Positions 26,825 through 39,502 of a DNA stretch of 64,000 nt are shown piece by piece; position 1 is the first letter of the stretch, and every line of letters starts with the position of its first letter. Position numbers and translations under genes: made by a program. The notes under the pieces were generated by a model. That model was not told the origin of the DNA. It searched no databases and saw only the letters and a program-made list of their open reading frames with translations. Source of the stretch: Phycomyces blakesleeanus NRRL 1555(-) (lineage: Eukaryota; Mucoromycota; Mucoromycetes; Mucorales; Phycomycetaceae); contig NW_017265169.1 of NCBI RefSeq assembly GCF_001638985.1, positions 154,377 through 218,376 on the forward strand, given 5' to 3'.

Positions 26825-29800
26825 TAGATATATTTTTTTATCATTCTCCATTTCTCTTGTTTCATTTAAAGCAATATTCACTGTGTCTTGGCGTTATCAA
26901 GGAAAACCGCAAGATGTCCCTTGAAGCCACTTGTACTCAATATTCTCAAGCATCGTTACCATTAGGCATATACATATATTTATATTCAAGTAAGATACTA
27001 TAAAATAAAGTAAATTGAGCTGAGCTAAGAGGAATCAATCTTCTTTCCCCTTCTCTCTCTCTCTAACTCTCCTTTATTATTGTAATAATAATTCCCTGCT
27101 TACTTGTTTGCTTATTTGCTTACTTCCCAACACAGTGCGCTTTATCGGAGTAGCGACTACTAAATTTTAGAGGAGGTTTACCACCATCACAAAATATAAT
27201 ATAACATAAAATAAAATAAAATAAAATAAAATAAATTGTCAGACTAGGTAGATCCTTTTACTGCTAATAACCCTTTTGTTACAACCAACCAATATATGGG
27301 CTTTTCTTTGTTCTCATCTTTAGAGATATATATTAGCCTTATCATTATTTCGTCTTACTTTTTTTTATAAAATAATATATATATATATATGAAAAAAAAA
27401 TCAAATTCCCCAGAACCACTATAAATAGTTTGTTGGCTAAAATGTTATTGAGGCTTGTGTTTCCTATGGCATTAATTGAGCCACAGCCCCTCCAATATGA
27501 ATACAGTATAAGTTAATGGACATTTATGGTTTAATTGGTTCGGACTGTGGCGGCCATCTTGTAGTACATATCATACAAGCGCTCATTCATCAGATGCTTT
27601 ACAAACACACGTATTTTTATTTTATTTATTTAGGTAATACGATCCCTAGGTATTGAAATATTAATACGTGTGTTACAGGTTACCGTATATTCAAATTTAA
27701 GATTATATATATAAAAAAAAGGCTCATAATATATTCTTATTATTATTTTGTGAGTATTTTGAATATTCATGATTGAATTGAATTCGATTTTCGTTTATAT
27801 GGATTTAAAATGCGCAAATAATATATGCTGTATATCAGTATTAGTGTGAGAGGGGAAGGTAGAGGTGAAGGGACAGGAGGAAAAGGAGGGGGTACATGCA
27901 TGTATACACACACAACGTACAATTGTAGAGATGGGTTTGTGCTGTGATTTGATTTATTAAATTATTATTAATCCAAGCTTTGTAGCACACAAATACACAA
28001 GTACACAAACAGACACAAGAAGTAATAGAATATAATAGAATAGGGAAAAAAAAGCCATTTGTTATTTGGCATTTCATTAATCATTTTCTTTTTTTGTTGC
28101 ATTAAAGCATGTAAGAATTCATTTAAGTATATATATATAATAAAGATACGAGAAATAGTTTCTATAGTCACACGAATTCTACAGCCATTGCTCCACATTG
28201 TATATTTATAATTGATAAAAGTGACATTTACTAAACATTAGATTTCACCAATGTATGCACTTTATAATTTATATATCTATATACACAGTTACGTATATCC
28301 ATTCTTTCAAAAGTCATGTTAATCAATAGCTAATAATGTATAGTGTATATCCTGATACGTGGTAAGGTTGGTTATGGGATATAAATGCTTGACCGAATGG
28401 CAAGAGAATTAATACAGATAGAAGACAAAAATCACAAATGAAACATATATTTTTAATTACTTTGAGACGTTATGTATTCTACATATTTGTCACTACTCTT
28501 AAGTTAATTTGTATATAAATCCCAGTGTTAATTATTATTTAGCTGTATCATCATCCCTAAATATATATGTATATATCCAAAGGAATCACAAATTACTTTA
28601 CTAAAGCATTTACCTGTCTTTTTTTTGCATATAGTAAAGATATATACGTCAATTCTATTATTGAAATATGCACTCAAAGTTAGTATAGAAATGTGATAGA
28701 AATTCCAGTATTCAAATATACACTCGACTGGATTTAAGATTAGGGTTTTTGTAGGAGATAGTAATATATACAAGCATAAGAACATATAGATAAAAACAGA
28801 TAAAGAAAATGAAGAAAATGAAGAAAATGAAGAAAACGAAGAAGAGGGATTGACATAGTATCTTTACTGGATCATCAATAGTCTTTTGCAGGATATCCCT
28901 CTTTAGCTTCCCTCTATTGGGCAAAACAATACTAGTAATAATAATAGGAACAATAATAGCATAGATCATTATTATTACAGCAGATCCATCACTATTAATA
29001 TTCGCTAAATATCGCCCTACTGTTTCATACAATTTATAATTCTTTTACCAAACACTTGGTATTCGGGTTACATTATTTGTCTGTCAATATATATATAGGA
29101 TCCCTCTAGCAATAGCAATAGTAATATTAATAAAAGGGTTGTTTTCTTTAAATACATTTTAGAATTGACTCACTTCCCCTAAGCTACTTATGTAGATAAA
29201 GATAAAGATATATATATACTTTATGGTTTCAATAATAGCAGCAATTGCTATTTTTCTATTAAATGCCTTGATTAGAATATATTTAGTTACATATTTATTG
29301 TATCTTAATATTTAAGCTTTATGTAAGAAAAAATCAACAAAAACAAGAAAAGTAAGAAGAAGAAAAGGCCCGTTTCTACCCTTGTCAAACCTAAGTTTTC
29401 CTTTTTTCATATATTTCCTCCTTTCTTTTTGTGTCCAAAGCTATTAGTTATTGACGTGTAGGGATCTTATAAGGAAATCTATGCGCCTAAGCCAGTCAAA
29501 CAATCAGCCAGTTAGTCAGCCAGCTGTGGTCTTCATATTTTTGCTATTTCGTTTGTTTGTTTATGTATGAGGGGGTGGGGGGGCTGATTGAGGTTACAAC
29601 AGAATAATATATTTTTACGTTGGAATTATCTTAGTTTGATGTACTGCGTTGTCATGGATATACATATACACATCACATCACACGATCTAAAAATAGATAT
29701 CTTTTAATTCATGTAGTAAAGTTTCTTTTAAATTTTTTTTGACAAGAGGTTTTGATATGTATATAATTAGAACAGATGTTTCTATTTTTATTTTTATTTC

Positions 29801-32261
29801 TATACATTTTTTATCTTTGTTTTAAATAATGAAAATGGTAATAGTAATAATAATAACAAATTACCATGGTGATGATAATGAGAAATTGTACTTTAATTTG
29901 TAGCTATAACAACATATATAATTTTTTTTACGGATTTATATGAAAAATAAAGAAATAAGAAATGATAGTGACTAAAAAAGTATAACTGAGCTCATAGACA
30001 TTTAAATATATATTTATCAAAACTTTTTCATGAAACGATTAACTGACAAACGCTTAATATTCACAAACTCTTTTTTTATAATTCCAAATACAATTTATTA
30101 TATTCTATTGTAATCTATTGATTGATTTACTGATTGACTGATTGACTGAGTGACTGAGTGACTGAGTGACTGATAATTTCATTTAACCAGATGGTCTTGC
30201 TTGAAAGTCTAATATTCTGATATAAGTTATAACATTGATCATTGTAGTATATTAGTCTGCACGAAAATCATTTTACAGTTTTGTTGTCAAAACAACAAAC
30301 TTCGATAATTAGGATCCTTAAAACCATATACACATGCATACACACACAAATAGGTATCAACAGCTGTCATAATTTCTATATTTCAAAAAAAATCAAAAGT
30401 AAAAAAAAAAACTCTCTAACTTCCAAATCTTAACTTGGCTACTTGAACTTAACATCATTACATCAATGTAAACATATTTAGCTTTAACAATAAATATTAT
30501 AATTTGAAAATTGTTTGATTTACTGTTGGATTGTCTTTTTTTAAAATAAATAAATAAATAAATCATTTTGATCAGAATGGGTAAATTAAATACAGAAAAT
30601 CAGCTATATACCCAAATTAATTAAGATAATAAGCTCTACGTATGTAAGTAGCCTAGTATACCACATTAAGATTCACAATCTAGACGTTGTTTAATATTGA
30701 TTCCTTATATATTGATCAAATTATCTTTTTTTTTTCACTCTAAAGAAAATTATTTAATAATAAAATTTAGGATGTTTGTATCATATGCCCACGCTTGATG
30801 TCCGCTTTCTCTTAAAGAATACACCTCCAAAGAATGAAAACTTGTATTACTATTTATTTACTAAGTTAAGTCTTGCATAGAGTTAAATAAGCTAATACTA
30901 TTTTATGGCAAAGCGTAACTAACTTTTAGTTGAATTAATTATACGAACTGCTGCTTGTGATATTATTAAAAAAAAACCTATTTGATAAATAAAATATCAC
31001 ACACTTGGACCGTGTAGAAAATTATTGGCCTTGAAACAAAAGATCATACAGAACACTATATATTTGATCAAGTGTTTAATTAAATATTTTATACGGTATA
31101 GCTAAAGACCCTTAATCACCCCAGAGAGACTGATTAAAGATGGGATCGTATTATCGGGAGTGATGGTACCGAGGTTTATGCTTTCTTTTTTGGTGAGCAT
31201 GGATATACTTGAGTAATACAGTGTCCAAAAAAGTATATGGGTGACTGTATCATATCAAGGTTGGGTTGTTATGGAGACCCCATAATATGTCGTGCGTAAG
31301 CAGGAGGATATGGCTCATTGTATACCATGAAACGTCCCGCACATTTTACTAATATGCATAATTGGTCTTTATGAAAAAAAAAATTATTCGATTTTTGAGA
31401 GTTTTAGTGGGAATAATGATCGGGGAGTTTGTCTACTAAGAGGAAAATGCTAGCTGTTACAGATCTAAGCTTCCAGAAGAGTGGAAAATATTACCAAAAT
31501 ATTGAAAGCTAGAGCTTGGTATTCCAAAAGCAAAAAACTCTTAAGGAGCTGGAAACTGGTATTTATATGAAATATTAGCAATATTCCGGCTGAAGTTTTT
31601 ATTTGCCAAAGTAATTAGATGACAGTGGCCGATTGCATACACGAGATCAGAAGGGCTTAAAAAAGGGCCAAACATGCTATTGATTTGACTTGACAATAAT
31701 ATTTTCTAGTCGTGTAGTTGATAAGTAAAAAGTAGATAAGTTAGAATAAGCAGGTTGTGCTATTGATCTGTCGGACTAGAACAACATATCATGAATACTG
31801 AGCGGGTACGAATTTGTATATTTAAATTACTATAAGCGCAAGAACAAGAGCAAAAGTTCCTCTTTGTGAGTTAAAGATATCAAATATAATGTTATCTAAT
31901 TTATTAAATAAAGAATTATAATACAATAAGATGGTAATTACTTCTTCTCTTTTTATTACAAAAGAGATCACGACACCAGCCCCTGATGATTAATATAGAT
32001 AAAAACAACAATAACAATAGGATATATATGTATCCAGTACTTCTTCGAACTTTTATATCTTTGGGCAGCACTGTTTCCTTAACAGAACAAAGAAACAGTA
32101 GTATATTTACGGGTAAAGAGATACTTTACCTATTCAATACAAACCACAACGCTACAGCAATGCACATTTAAGCATATATATATATATATATTAATTTATT
32201 ATCGATAAAATTTTCACTTCATCTTTTATTCCTTACTTTCAATTTAATTTACCAATAAAAA
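26825..32261. other. Gene-free stretch, about 5.4 kb
   Basis: The longest stretch without a gene in the window. I read both strands for conserved frames and found none. Contents are simple sequence: (AAAT)n near 27205..27233, (AT)n runs near 27376 and 28129, TTAT/ATT tracts, and GACTGAGT units at about 30118..30172. The segment 31080..31700 is less AT-rich and looks like old unique or transposon-derived sequence, but no frame is intact. Confidence 0.55.
30118..30172. repeat. Tandem repeat of GATT/GACTGAGT-type units
   Basis: Units grade from ATTGATTG through ATTGACTG to three or four copies of GACTGAGT. The repeat lies in the gene-free stretch; no function is suggested. Confidence 0.75.
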
Positions 32262-33024
32262 ATGGCCGATTCGTCAAGCCAGTCTACGTCGCATACAAAG
32301 CCCAAGTCTGCAAGGAAGAAGGGTGTTACTTCAACGAGGCAGTATGAAAGTTGGACTGGAAGACCCTCTCCCTCACCCGACCCGCCAGGAAGTCCGCATG
32401 GTCAGCCTCCTGCTCGTCGTAGAAGAAGGGTAAATGTCAGTAAGATTTGTTAGAAATTATATATATATACAAATTAGATCTAGAAATATCTTTTATTACA
32501 CTCATCATCATTGCCATTATCAATAATAATACTAATTTATATTCTATACTTTATACTTTTTATATATCTAAATATATAAAATGTAGCTTGGAGACTTTGA
32601 TCAAATCTACAGGGCATTCGCAGCTTTCGAGAGTACCCTTAAACAGGTAGATATTCGAGCGATACTAGGCCGGCCGATTAGACGACGACAGAGGAGAAGA
32701 CCTAGAGACCCAAATTTACCCAAAAGGAATGCCCACAGTTATGCCCACTTTACCAAAACAAATTATGCAATTGTAAAAGCCGATATTCCTAACATTAATC
32801 AAAGGGATGTTTTCAGAACATTGGGTCAGAGGTGGAGGGCACTCAGTGCTGAGGATAAGGAGGTAAAGGCACCATTCTTACTTGAGAAGCATAATTATCC
32901 ATCAATCAGTTAACCCATTCCCTTACTCGATTGTGTATAGCGCTATGTAACAATGGCACAGAATGATAGAGTCAGATACCTTCGAGAAATGGAGGAATAT
33001 AGGAGACGTTTTCCTAATCCATAA
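32262..33024 (+). CDS. HMG-box protein
   Basis: Three exons, 32262..32429, 32587..32862 and 32941..33024, giving 175 residues, with GT-AG introns in phase 0. The N-terminal 56 residues are Ser/Pro-rich and end in five Arg. The HMG box runs from about 95 to 170: RPRDPNLPKRNAHSYAHF, a middle helix segment NINQRDVFRTLGQRWRALS, then EDKERYVTMAQNDRVRYLRE and a basic end. The RP(R/K)DPN-PKR start is like NHP6/HMGB-type non-sequence-specific DNA benders, but the box is divergent and the basic arm before it is unusually long (RRRQRRRPR). It does not look like the sexP/sexM mating-type HMG proteins, and their usual neighbours are absent. Confidence 0.78.
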
Positions 33025-33130
33025 TCCTAATAACTACAACTTAGCTCATAAAAATAATAATAAACTTCTCTTTTACTTTTATAAAAAGAAATTTAACGTT
33101 ATTAGTGTAACGTTGTAAATTGTATAAATA

Positions 33131-33498
33131 GAGAACCCGTTGTCGAGTGAAAATTTAGGATCTTCACTCACTTTTATTGTACGCGGCTATTGAAATTCCA
33201 AGGAAAAGATGTAAAATTTTACTGAGGGAGGCCATTTCATCACCAAGTCTTTATTAAAAATTGAACTTGTTTTTCCACTTTCAGACATAAGCATAATATA
33301 GTCAAGAGTCGCCTCTATATATCTATATAAGAGAATAAGTCTTGAATAGCCAAGCTTATTAAGATTTATCTCTCTTATGTGTGACACAGTACTCCTGTTT
33401 TCATCAACTGTGGTTGAGTTTTTTCTTTTTTTTGACTGGGTTTCACTAATAATTCTTTTTTAGCAGTCTTTGAAAATATCACATCCCAACGGGTTCTC
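33131..33498. mobile_element. MITE-like element with 12-base inverted ends and TA target duplication
   Basis: The left end GAGAACCCGTTG (33131) and the right end CAACGGGTTCTC (ending 33498) are perfect inverted repeats, with weaker similarity continuing inward. Both ends are flanked by TA (33129..33130 and 33499..33500), the target duplication of the Tc1/mariner superfamily. The element is 368 bases, too short for a transposase, so it is non-autonomous. Inside the left end there is also a hairpin (GAGTGAA paired with TTCACTC). A 66-codon frame on the minus strand (33187..33387) is uninterrupted but matches nothing I know. It lies 106 bases after the HMG-box stop codon, so it may sit in that gene's 3' UTR. 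Confidence 0.75.
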
Positions 33499-33500
33499 TA

Positions 33501-34055
33501 ATACAACAAACTTCGCACTCGTCAAGTGTACTTATATATAGTGTATCTTATTTTAAATCAGAAATCTTGGGATTTCTGTCATTTTTTTTTATTCTGAAAA
33601 CATAAAAAACATGACATTAGATATTCGCTAACGTTAAAAGTAATTCAAGGTATTGACATTTATACATAGTGTATTATATATTTGGTTTGTACAGACTAAA
33701 AGTTCAAAAAAAAAAAGCTCAAAGGACTCTGGCTGGTTAATAGCCTTATATTGCCACTCTTATTGAGAAGGATATAATGCTTTTGGTGAATGAGTGGTGC
33801 CACAGCATGCAAAGTCCAGAAAACGCTTAATAGAAGATCCTCACATGATAGAAGAGATGATACTACGAGTACTTCATTTTATCTAATATGCATTTGAACT
33901 AATTTTGAACTTTTTGGTCTGTCCACATCAATTATATATTATATTAAATTGTATTTTTTTTATAAAGAATAATAGTAATAATAATGTCATTTTCAGAATA
34001 ACAATTGGTCAACATCAAAAACATCAAGTCGATTTCTTTTAAGCTAAATGACAAA
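33501..34055. other. Intergenic, about 550 bases
   Basis: Nothing supported between the MITE and the 3' end of the RhoGAP gene. AT-rich, without a conserved frame. Confidence 0.6.
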
Positions 34056-36811
34056 TTATTTGGTATACTTGTGCAACTTCCATTTTTCTTTCTCTGCAAA
34101 AGATGGACTAGTGGGAGAAGTAATAAATGGATTGTTTTCAAGCCTAACTCGATTTGCTTCTTCGTCTTGTTCCTTTTGAAGAACCTTTGCCAATTCTGTA
34201 TCTTTTTCAATTTGCTGAAATCTTTCCCACAGACTTTCCATTTCCTCGGTACTCAAATCAGCCAAACAGTCCTCGTCCTCCTTGTAGTCCAGTTCATCGT
34301 CTTCACTCGGATCAGACTCTTCGTCAAATCTACTGGTCACCGAAGAAACAGAACACAGCGAAGCAGTCTCAAAAGCATCATCTGCATACTCCCTATCGTT
34401 AGTCTCGGTTGTTTCACTCATCGAATGAGAGTTAGCCAAAGAAAACGGAAACCCTTTAGGCATCGAAATATCTGCTCGCCATGCTCTGGTGAGTAGGTCT
34501 TTCCATTCGGACATAATGCTTTCGTCCTTCATCATTGCTTCTTCTGCTGCATGATCGTTTGCAATAGAAATATCGTCAAACAGCGAAAGCGCATCATCAG
34601 AGTCCTGATCGATCTGTTTTGGAATACTGACTGATGAACCAAATGTATCTTCATTTTTCTGTAGATCAAACGAGCTTGTAACTGGAGGATCCAGAGTAGT
34701 CTGTTCAGATAAGTGTTGATTATCCTCGCAGGTTCCCTTGTACAGAAGAGTGAAGTAAGCCATCATTCCCCCAAAGTAGGCACATGGCTCTATCCACTGT
34801 CGGTTTGAAATTACTAGGTATATTTCATAGGCTGACAGGAATAAAACCAGGCCAGCGCTAGAAACACATACACTGTAGACAAAATCTTTATCCGTAGGTT
34901 GAACTAATAGTAAAGAACAGAAAGTATGGCGTTTGTTGGTTTGTTGTTGTTGGTATTGTTAGATAATAAGATTATATTGAGTAAATATACATATATAAGC
35001 GTGTACTTGTGTTTACCAAAATACGGTCTGGCTGTATCTTTTAGCTGGGCAAATTGCTCAATCGTACGTTTTTTAAAAGGTTGGATCGCTTCCGAAATTG
35101 ACGTAACAATGTCTTGAGACTTGGGTGTTTCTTGTAGTTTAGTCTTATTAGGTAGACTAAACGGATCCGCAATTACGGCTCTTGGTGTTGCTACGTCGTC
35201 TTCATTGAATTCTTCTGGGATCGGCTGCTGGGAGTATTCGCTCTGTTGAATGTCTTTTATCTTTTTTGGTGATTTCATAAATGAAGCTGGGGTTTTGACA
35301 TCTGTTCCGGAATCAACCCAGTCTTCTTCTTCTTCTTTTGAGGATGACGGCATATTATTAGAAATGTCAGAGGATGTTTTGATGGAACGTGTAGGATTGT
35401 AAACAAGACCTGTCATGTTAAGAGGTTGTGGCAATGCTCGTTGTTTTACTGATGGCATCACCGGCGCTAGTGGTTCATCGGTGTCAATGAGTGGCCTTGC
35501 TATTGGAATATCTCTGCCTAATATACTGCTGGTGTCCGTGTGGGCTAGCTGTTTAGGAATAGGGGGCACGGGTGGTAGATCGTTTGTATCAGAAGTCTCC
35601 TTTGGCTTTTTTATAAGTAGCTGCATCGTAAAAAGGGCCTGGAATTCGATCAAGAACTCAATCACACGCTGAGATATTTTGTAGTGAACGACCGAAATAT
35701 GGTCTGGGTGGTTCAGGATTCCGGGGCAGAAGACTGCGGCGAGGTTGCTTGCGTCCATGCGATTCTCGGCGGAATTACAGGCAAACATATTGAGCATATC
35801 GAGCAGATATAATAAGAGGTGTTGGTGGGCTGGAGGGATAGTTTGAATTAACTTTTGGAATGCCGTGACTCTGGCATCGGTGGTGTGGTAAAACTTATCG
35901 CCTAATCAAGCAAGAAGACGGTGATATTAAGATTATTTGTTTGTTTGTTTGTTTGTTCGTTTGTCTGTTTGATTACAAACAATGTATATAAAGAGTCTAT
36001 TTTCTAATCTCTTACTCATGACATCTCGAAAGGCTTGATAATATTCAAGTGGGATGACGGGCTCTGGTAGCTTGTTAAGATATCGACGCATCACACTAGC
36101 TGCATCATGTACTGTACAGCCATCCCAGTTAAAGTGCAGGCCATATGCAGTCGAGGGACTATCAAATGCTTGCTGCAGCTCATTGATACGTTTCATACTT
36201 CCCGACAAGCGGAATATGCCTTCTTCGTGCAACGCTACACATTTACACGCACACACGTACATAAAAGTGAAATGAAGTAAATCAACCAAGAAATTATTAT
36301 TAACTATACATATATATATATATATATATTTATACATAGACTCTCCCAAAAAAAAATTAAGGAGTGCTTTGATAACTATCCTTGGTTTTATACTGCAAAA
36401 ATGTAATTGAAATTACCATTCTGTTTGAGAAAGGCACCGCACTTTGCAATTATGATCGGAATCGCACCCGCACGTCGATGTTTGATAAAATCTTCATCTA
36501 CGTAGCCTATAGTTGATCTAGCATAACACAAAGATTCAGATAGAGGGACACCAAATACATCTACAAGGACAATATTTAATATTTTTTTGTAAAAAAAAAA
36601 AAAAAAAAAAAAAACAAAAAAAAACAGCCACTTGAACCAAAATGATGTATATCTTACTGTGGATGGCGCCTGTTCTTTGACCAGTAGTTCTTTTAAATGA
36701 AGTCTGTGATTTGCGAGAGGGTGCTGGCAAGACATTCTTTCGTAGCCAACCGCGGAATGAGTGCCTCCTGGTAAAGTCAGTGGTATCCGTTGTATCATAT
36801 ACTTGGGTCAT
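34056..36811 (-). CDS. RhoGAP protein with two C-terminal hydrophobic segments
   Basis: It would switch off Rho-type GTPases by stimulating GTP hydrolysis. Exons in transcript order: 36811..36658, 36560..36417, 36234..36016, 35901..35017 and 34903..34056, giving 749 residues. The RhoGAP domain spans about 52-230: FGVPLSESL at the start, GIFRLSGS with the arginine finger Arg108, YLNKLPEPVIPLEYY, NRMDASNLAAVFCPGIL and the closing helix. A long Ser/Pro/acidic linker follows (PPVPPIP, EEEEDWVD). At about 474-498 (FVYSVCVSSAGLVLFLSAYE) and 507-522 (CAYFGGMMAYFTLLY) are two hydrophobic stretches that could anchor it in a membrane. The tail is acidic and ends in a coiled-coil-like segment. Intron 1 holds a run of over 20 A. 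The domain is firm; the membrane anchor is inferred. Confidence 0.87.
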
Positions 36812-39502
36812 TTAATGTATTTTGATTATAAGAGGGCTAAAGATGAAAAGAAATAAATTAAGAAGAGTGAAAGAAGACAGGTATTTATTGCTAGTTATAA
36901 GTAAGTATAAAATATGCTCAATTCATTTTTCTTTTCTTTTCTTTTCAGTGACGATGATCGATTACACAACAATTCCAAAGATCAGGTAATTTCGGTCAAC
37001 ACGATCCGATTTATTTCTGGTCCTTGCTTTATTGTTCTCAGTACACATGAAGTGTACTTATTATATCCGTTGTCTAACCTGGTGACGTAAATCTAATAGA
37101 AGACTATGCTATGCTTAGCTTGAAAAAGCCAACCAGAGTATTGGTAGATATACAACATTAAACTATTTCTTTGTTACATCTTATTTCGGTTGACACATCA
37201 GATTTTAGAGGTTTTGTAGGATTTAAAATAATGACTATGATGCAATGGAGATAAAGCTATAAATGGAGTCTGCAGTATGTATTGTATCACGCAGCTATAG
37301 TTGGTAGAGACTTTGATAAAATACCAAATATATGTATAAATTAAGCTCGACCCACTTGATTTCTTTTCTTGGTTAGAGTTTACACTACACAGTTTCAGGA
37401 CTTATTTTAAATAATTAAAAATATAAAATAAAATAAAATATAATTGTTATTTATCGTCATAGCGACAATAGACAAATAGGGTATTTCCATAGTTTTATAA
37501 GTTTAGATTCTTGTTTTGCAGTGGCTTAATACATAGATCAATAATAATTAACATGAAAAAAGAACTGTAGTGCTTTCGTATTTTCTTTTGCTTTTAATTT
37601 TATTCTCTGATAAAATATTCATAGACAAAAGTGGTGAAGTCTATCATCTCATTCTATACACACCTAAGCATTTTCTTTAGATCTATAGAAAGAGATTATC
37701 TAAAACTTAAGTTAGCAAAAGACATTTTTTTTTTAGTTTTGTGGCTTGATATAAAAAAGTTAGGGCTACTGAAACACCATAATGTACAAAACAGCAAAAG
37801 ATGCGCAGTTTAATGCGAGAACATTTCATATTTTTCGAAACAAATTTTATTTGATTTATTTTTATAAACACCTTTAGAGTATAGAGAGAAAAGAAAGCTT
37901 ATCTACACACAAACCTATACTTTTTTCTTTTTTTTATTCTCCTTATTAAAAGCTTGTTTTTTAGACTACACTAAGCTAGGGTGATGTCATGCATATATAC
38001 ATATATATGCACATATCTTACTATAGTATAAAAATACTTTCAATTAAAGGGTAGAAGAATCTAAACACAATAAATAGTCATGTAAGTAAAACTGACAATA
38101 ATAATAATAATGTGCTCAATAAAGTACATTGTCCTTATTCAAATGGGGAATAGTAAGATATAGAGTCAGGGAGCAAATCAGAAGTGTGTTGATCACGACA
38201 AGTTGCCTTGTTCTGGCTTCTTAGTTTCATCCTTTCTGTATCTTACAAATTCTTGCTAATTTTGCTTATAAACATGCACCTGTATTATTTTGTAGATGTA
38301 CAAAATAATATAGTAGAATTTATAATTATAAAATAAGTAAAAAAAGACTCACCATGTAATCCCATTAATGTCAGGAAGTACGTGTTTGCTTGTTGGTATT
38401 TAGAAATAATATATAGTAGAAAGAGAGAAAGAAGCAAAACGGTAGAAAGGCAGGAGGGTAATAGGGTAACAACAACAAATACAACAAAGCGTGTATTGAT
38501 TATTCTTGTTTTTATACCACAACACTGAAAATTTTCTATCTACATGGGTTGCAGTCACACTGGAGCGCCGCACCAATGACAAAATTTAGTATAAAGATAT
38601 TATACAGTACAATTTACTTCAGACGCAGACAGTGTTCGTTTTTTTTTGAACGAAAGAGAAAAGGATATTCAGACAGAGAGATAGAGAGAAATCAAGTCTT
38701 TAGACAAAAAAAATTGTTAGTCCTCAGTCGGCTTTACCTATAATTGTCTAATTTTCTCAAGAGAATTAAGCTGCCCATAATACAGCAATGTTACAAAGTG
38801 CCACAATAACCATAATCTATATATACAAAGTACTTCAGAGACAACTATAATATGAGATCAGTTCTTTGCAGAAGGTGTTCATGATAATATTCAAGTGTTT
38901 TGATCTGATCAGCAGTTCAATGATTAATCGCATTGCCACAATTTCGATTTGACTAAATAAAAAGCATCTTTGGCTTATTTAATTCTACCAGCTTTCTTTT
39001 TCTTTAATGATACAAAAGTAATGTTCAAAGAAAAAAATCATATAGGATACTGCAATCAATTCATGGTAAAAAAAAAAGAATACCAGATATGACAATAGGC
39101 CATATTTATATGTTCAATCATGCCGCCTTATTATTGGACTTACATTATAATTTTTAACTTAGATGTGTTGTGTAAAGATTGTGGGTAGAAGGATTATTAT
39201 GATAAAACATTTTATGCATGTATCAATAACAACTCTTCGCTGTTCATTACAAAGATCTGCCTTTTTCTAAAGAACATCAATATATGAAGTATTAATATAT
39301 TTACATAAATTATACATTAAATATAACTTTTGACTGGAACAGAAAAAATAGAAACACGCTTCCAAATTGGATATAGGGAACTTGTCATCTTTATCAAATT
39401 ACTACACTACAATCACTTGTACAAACTGTAAAGAGTTGGGCTATGTAAGTACAAGATCATCTTATTATTGCAACAAAAAAGAAACAACCAAATAAAGACT
39501 AG
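36812..39502. other. Gene-poor stretch, about 2.7 kb
   Basis: No conserved frame. Frames such as 37631..37813, 38400..38582 and 38549..38743 have noncoding composition and no motif. The stretch contains AAATAAAAT-type simple repeats near 37420 and a small palindrome (GTACACTTCATGTGTAC-type) near 37041. Confidence 0.5.

Noticed and set aside
27841..28198. Minus-strand frames of about 77 codons
   Set aside because: Cys/Leu/Tyr-rich translation of CA/TA repeats, no motif.
31080..31700. Possible Tc1/mariner transposase remnant
   Set aside because: Some words in different frames (for example KVYG, LYHIKVGLL) recall the conserved core of such transposases, but no frame holds more than about 20 matching residues and there are no terminal repeats.
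32262..33024. Mating-type (sexP/sexM) HMG gene
   Set aside because: The box type differs and the usual neighbours (triose-phosphate transporter, RNA helicase) are absent.
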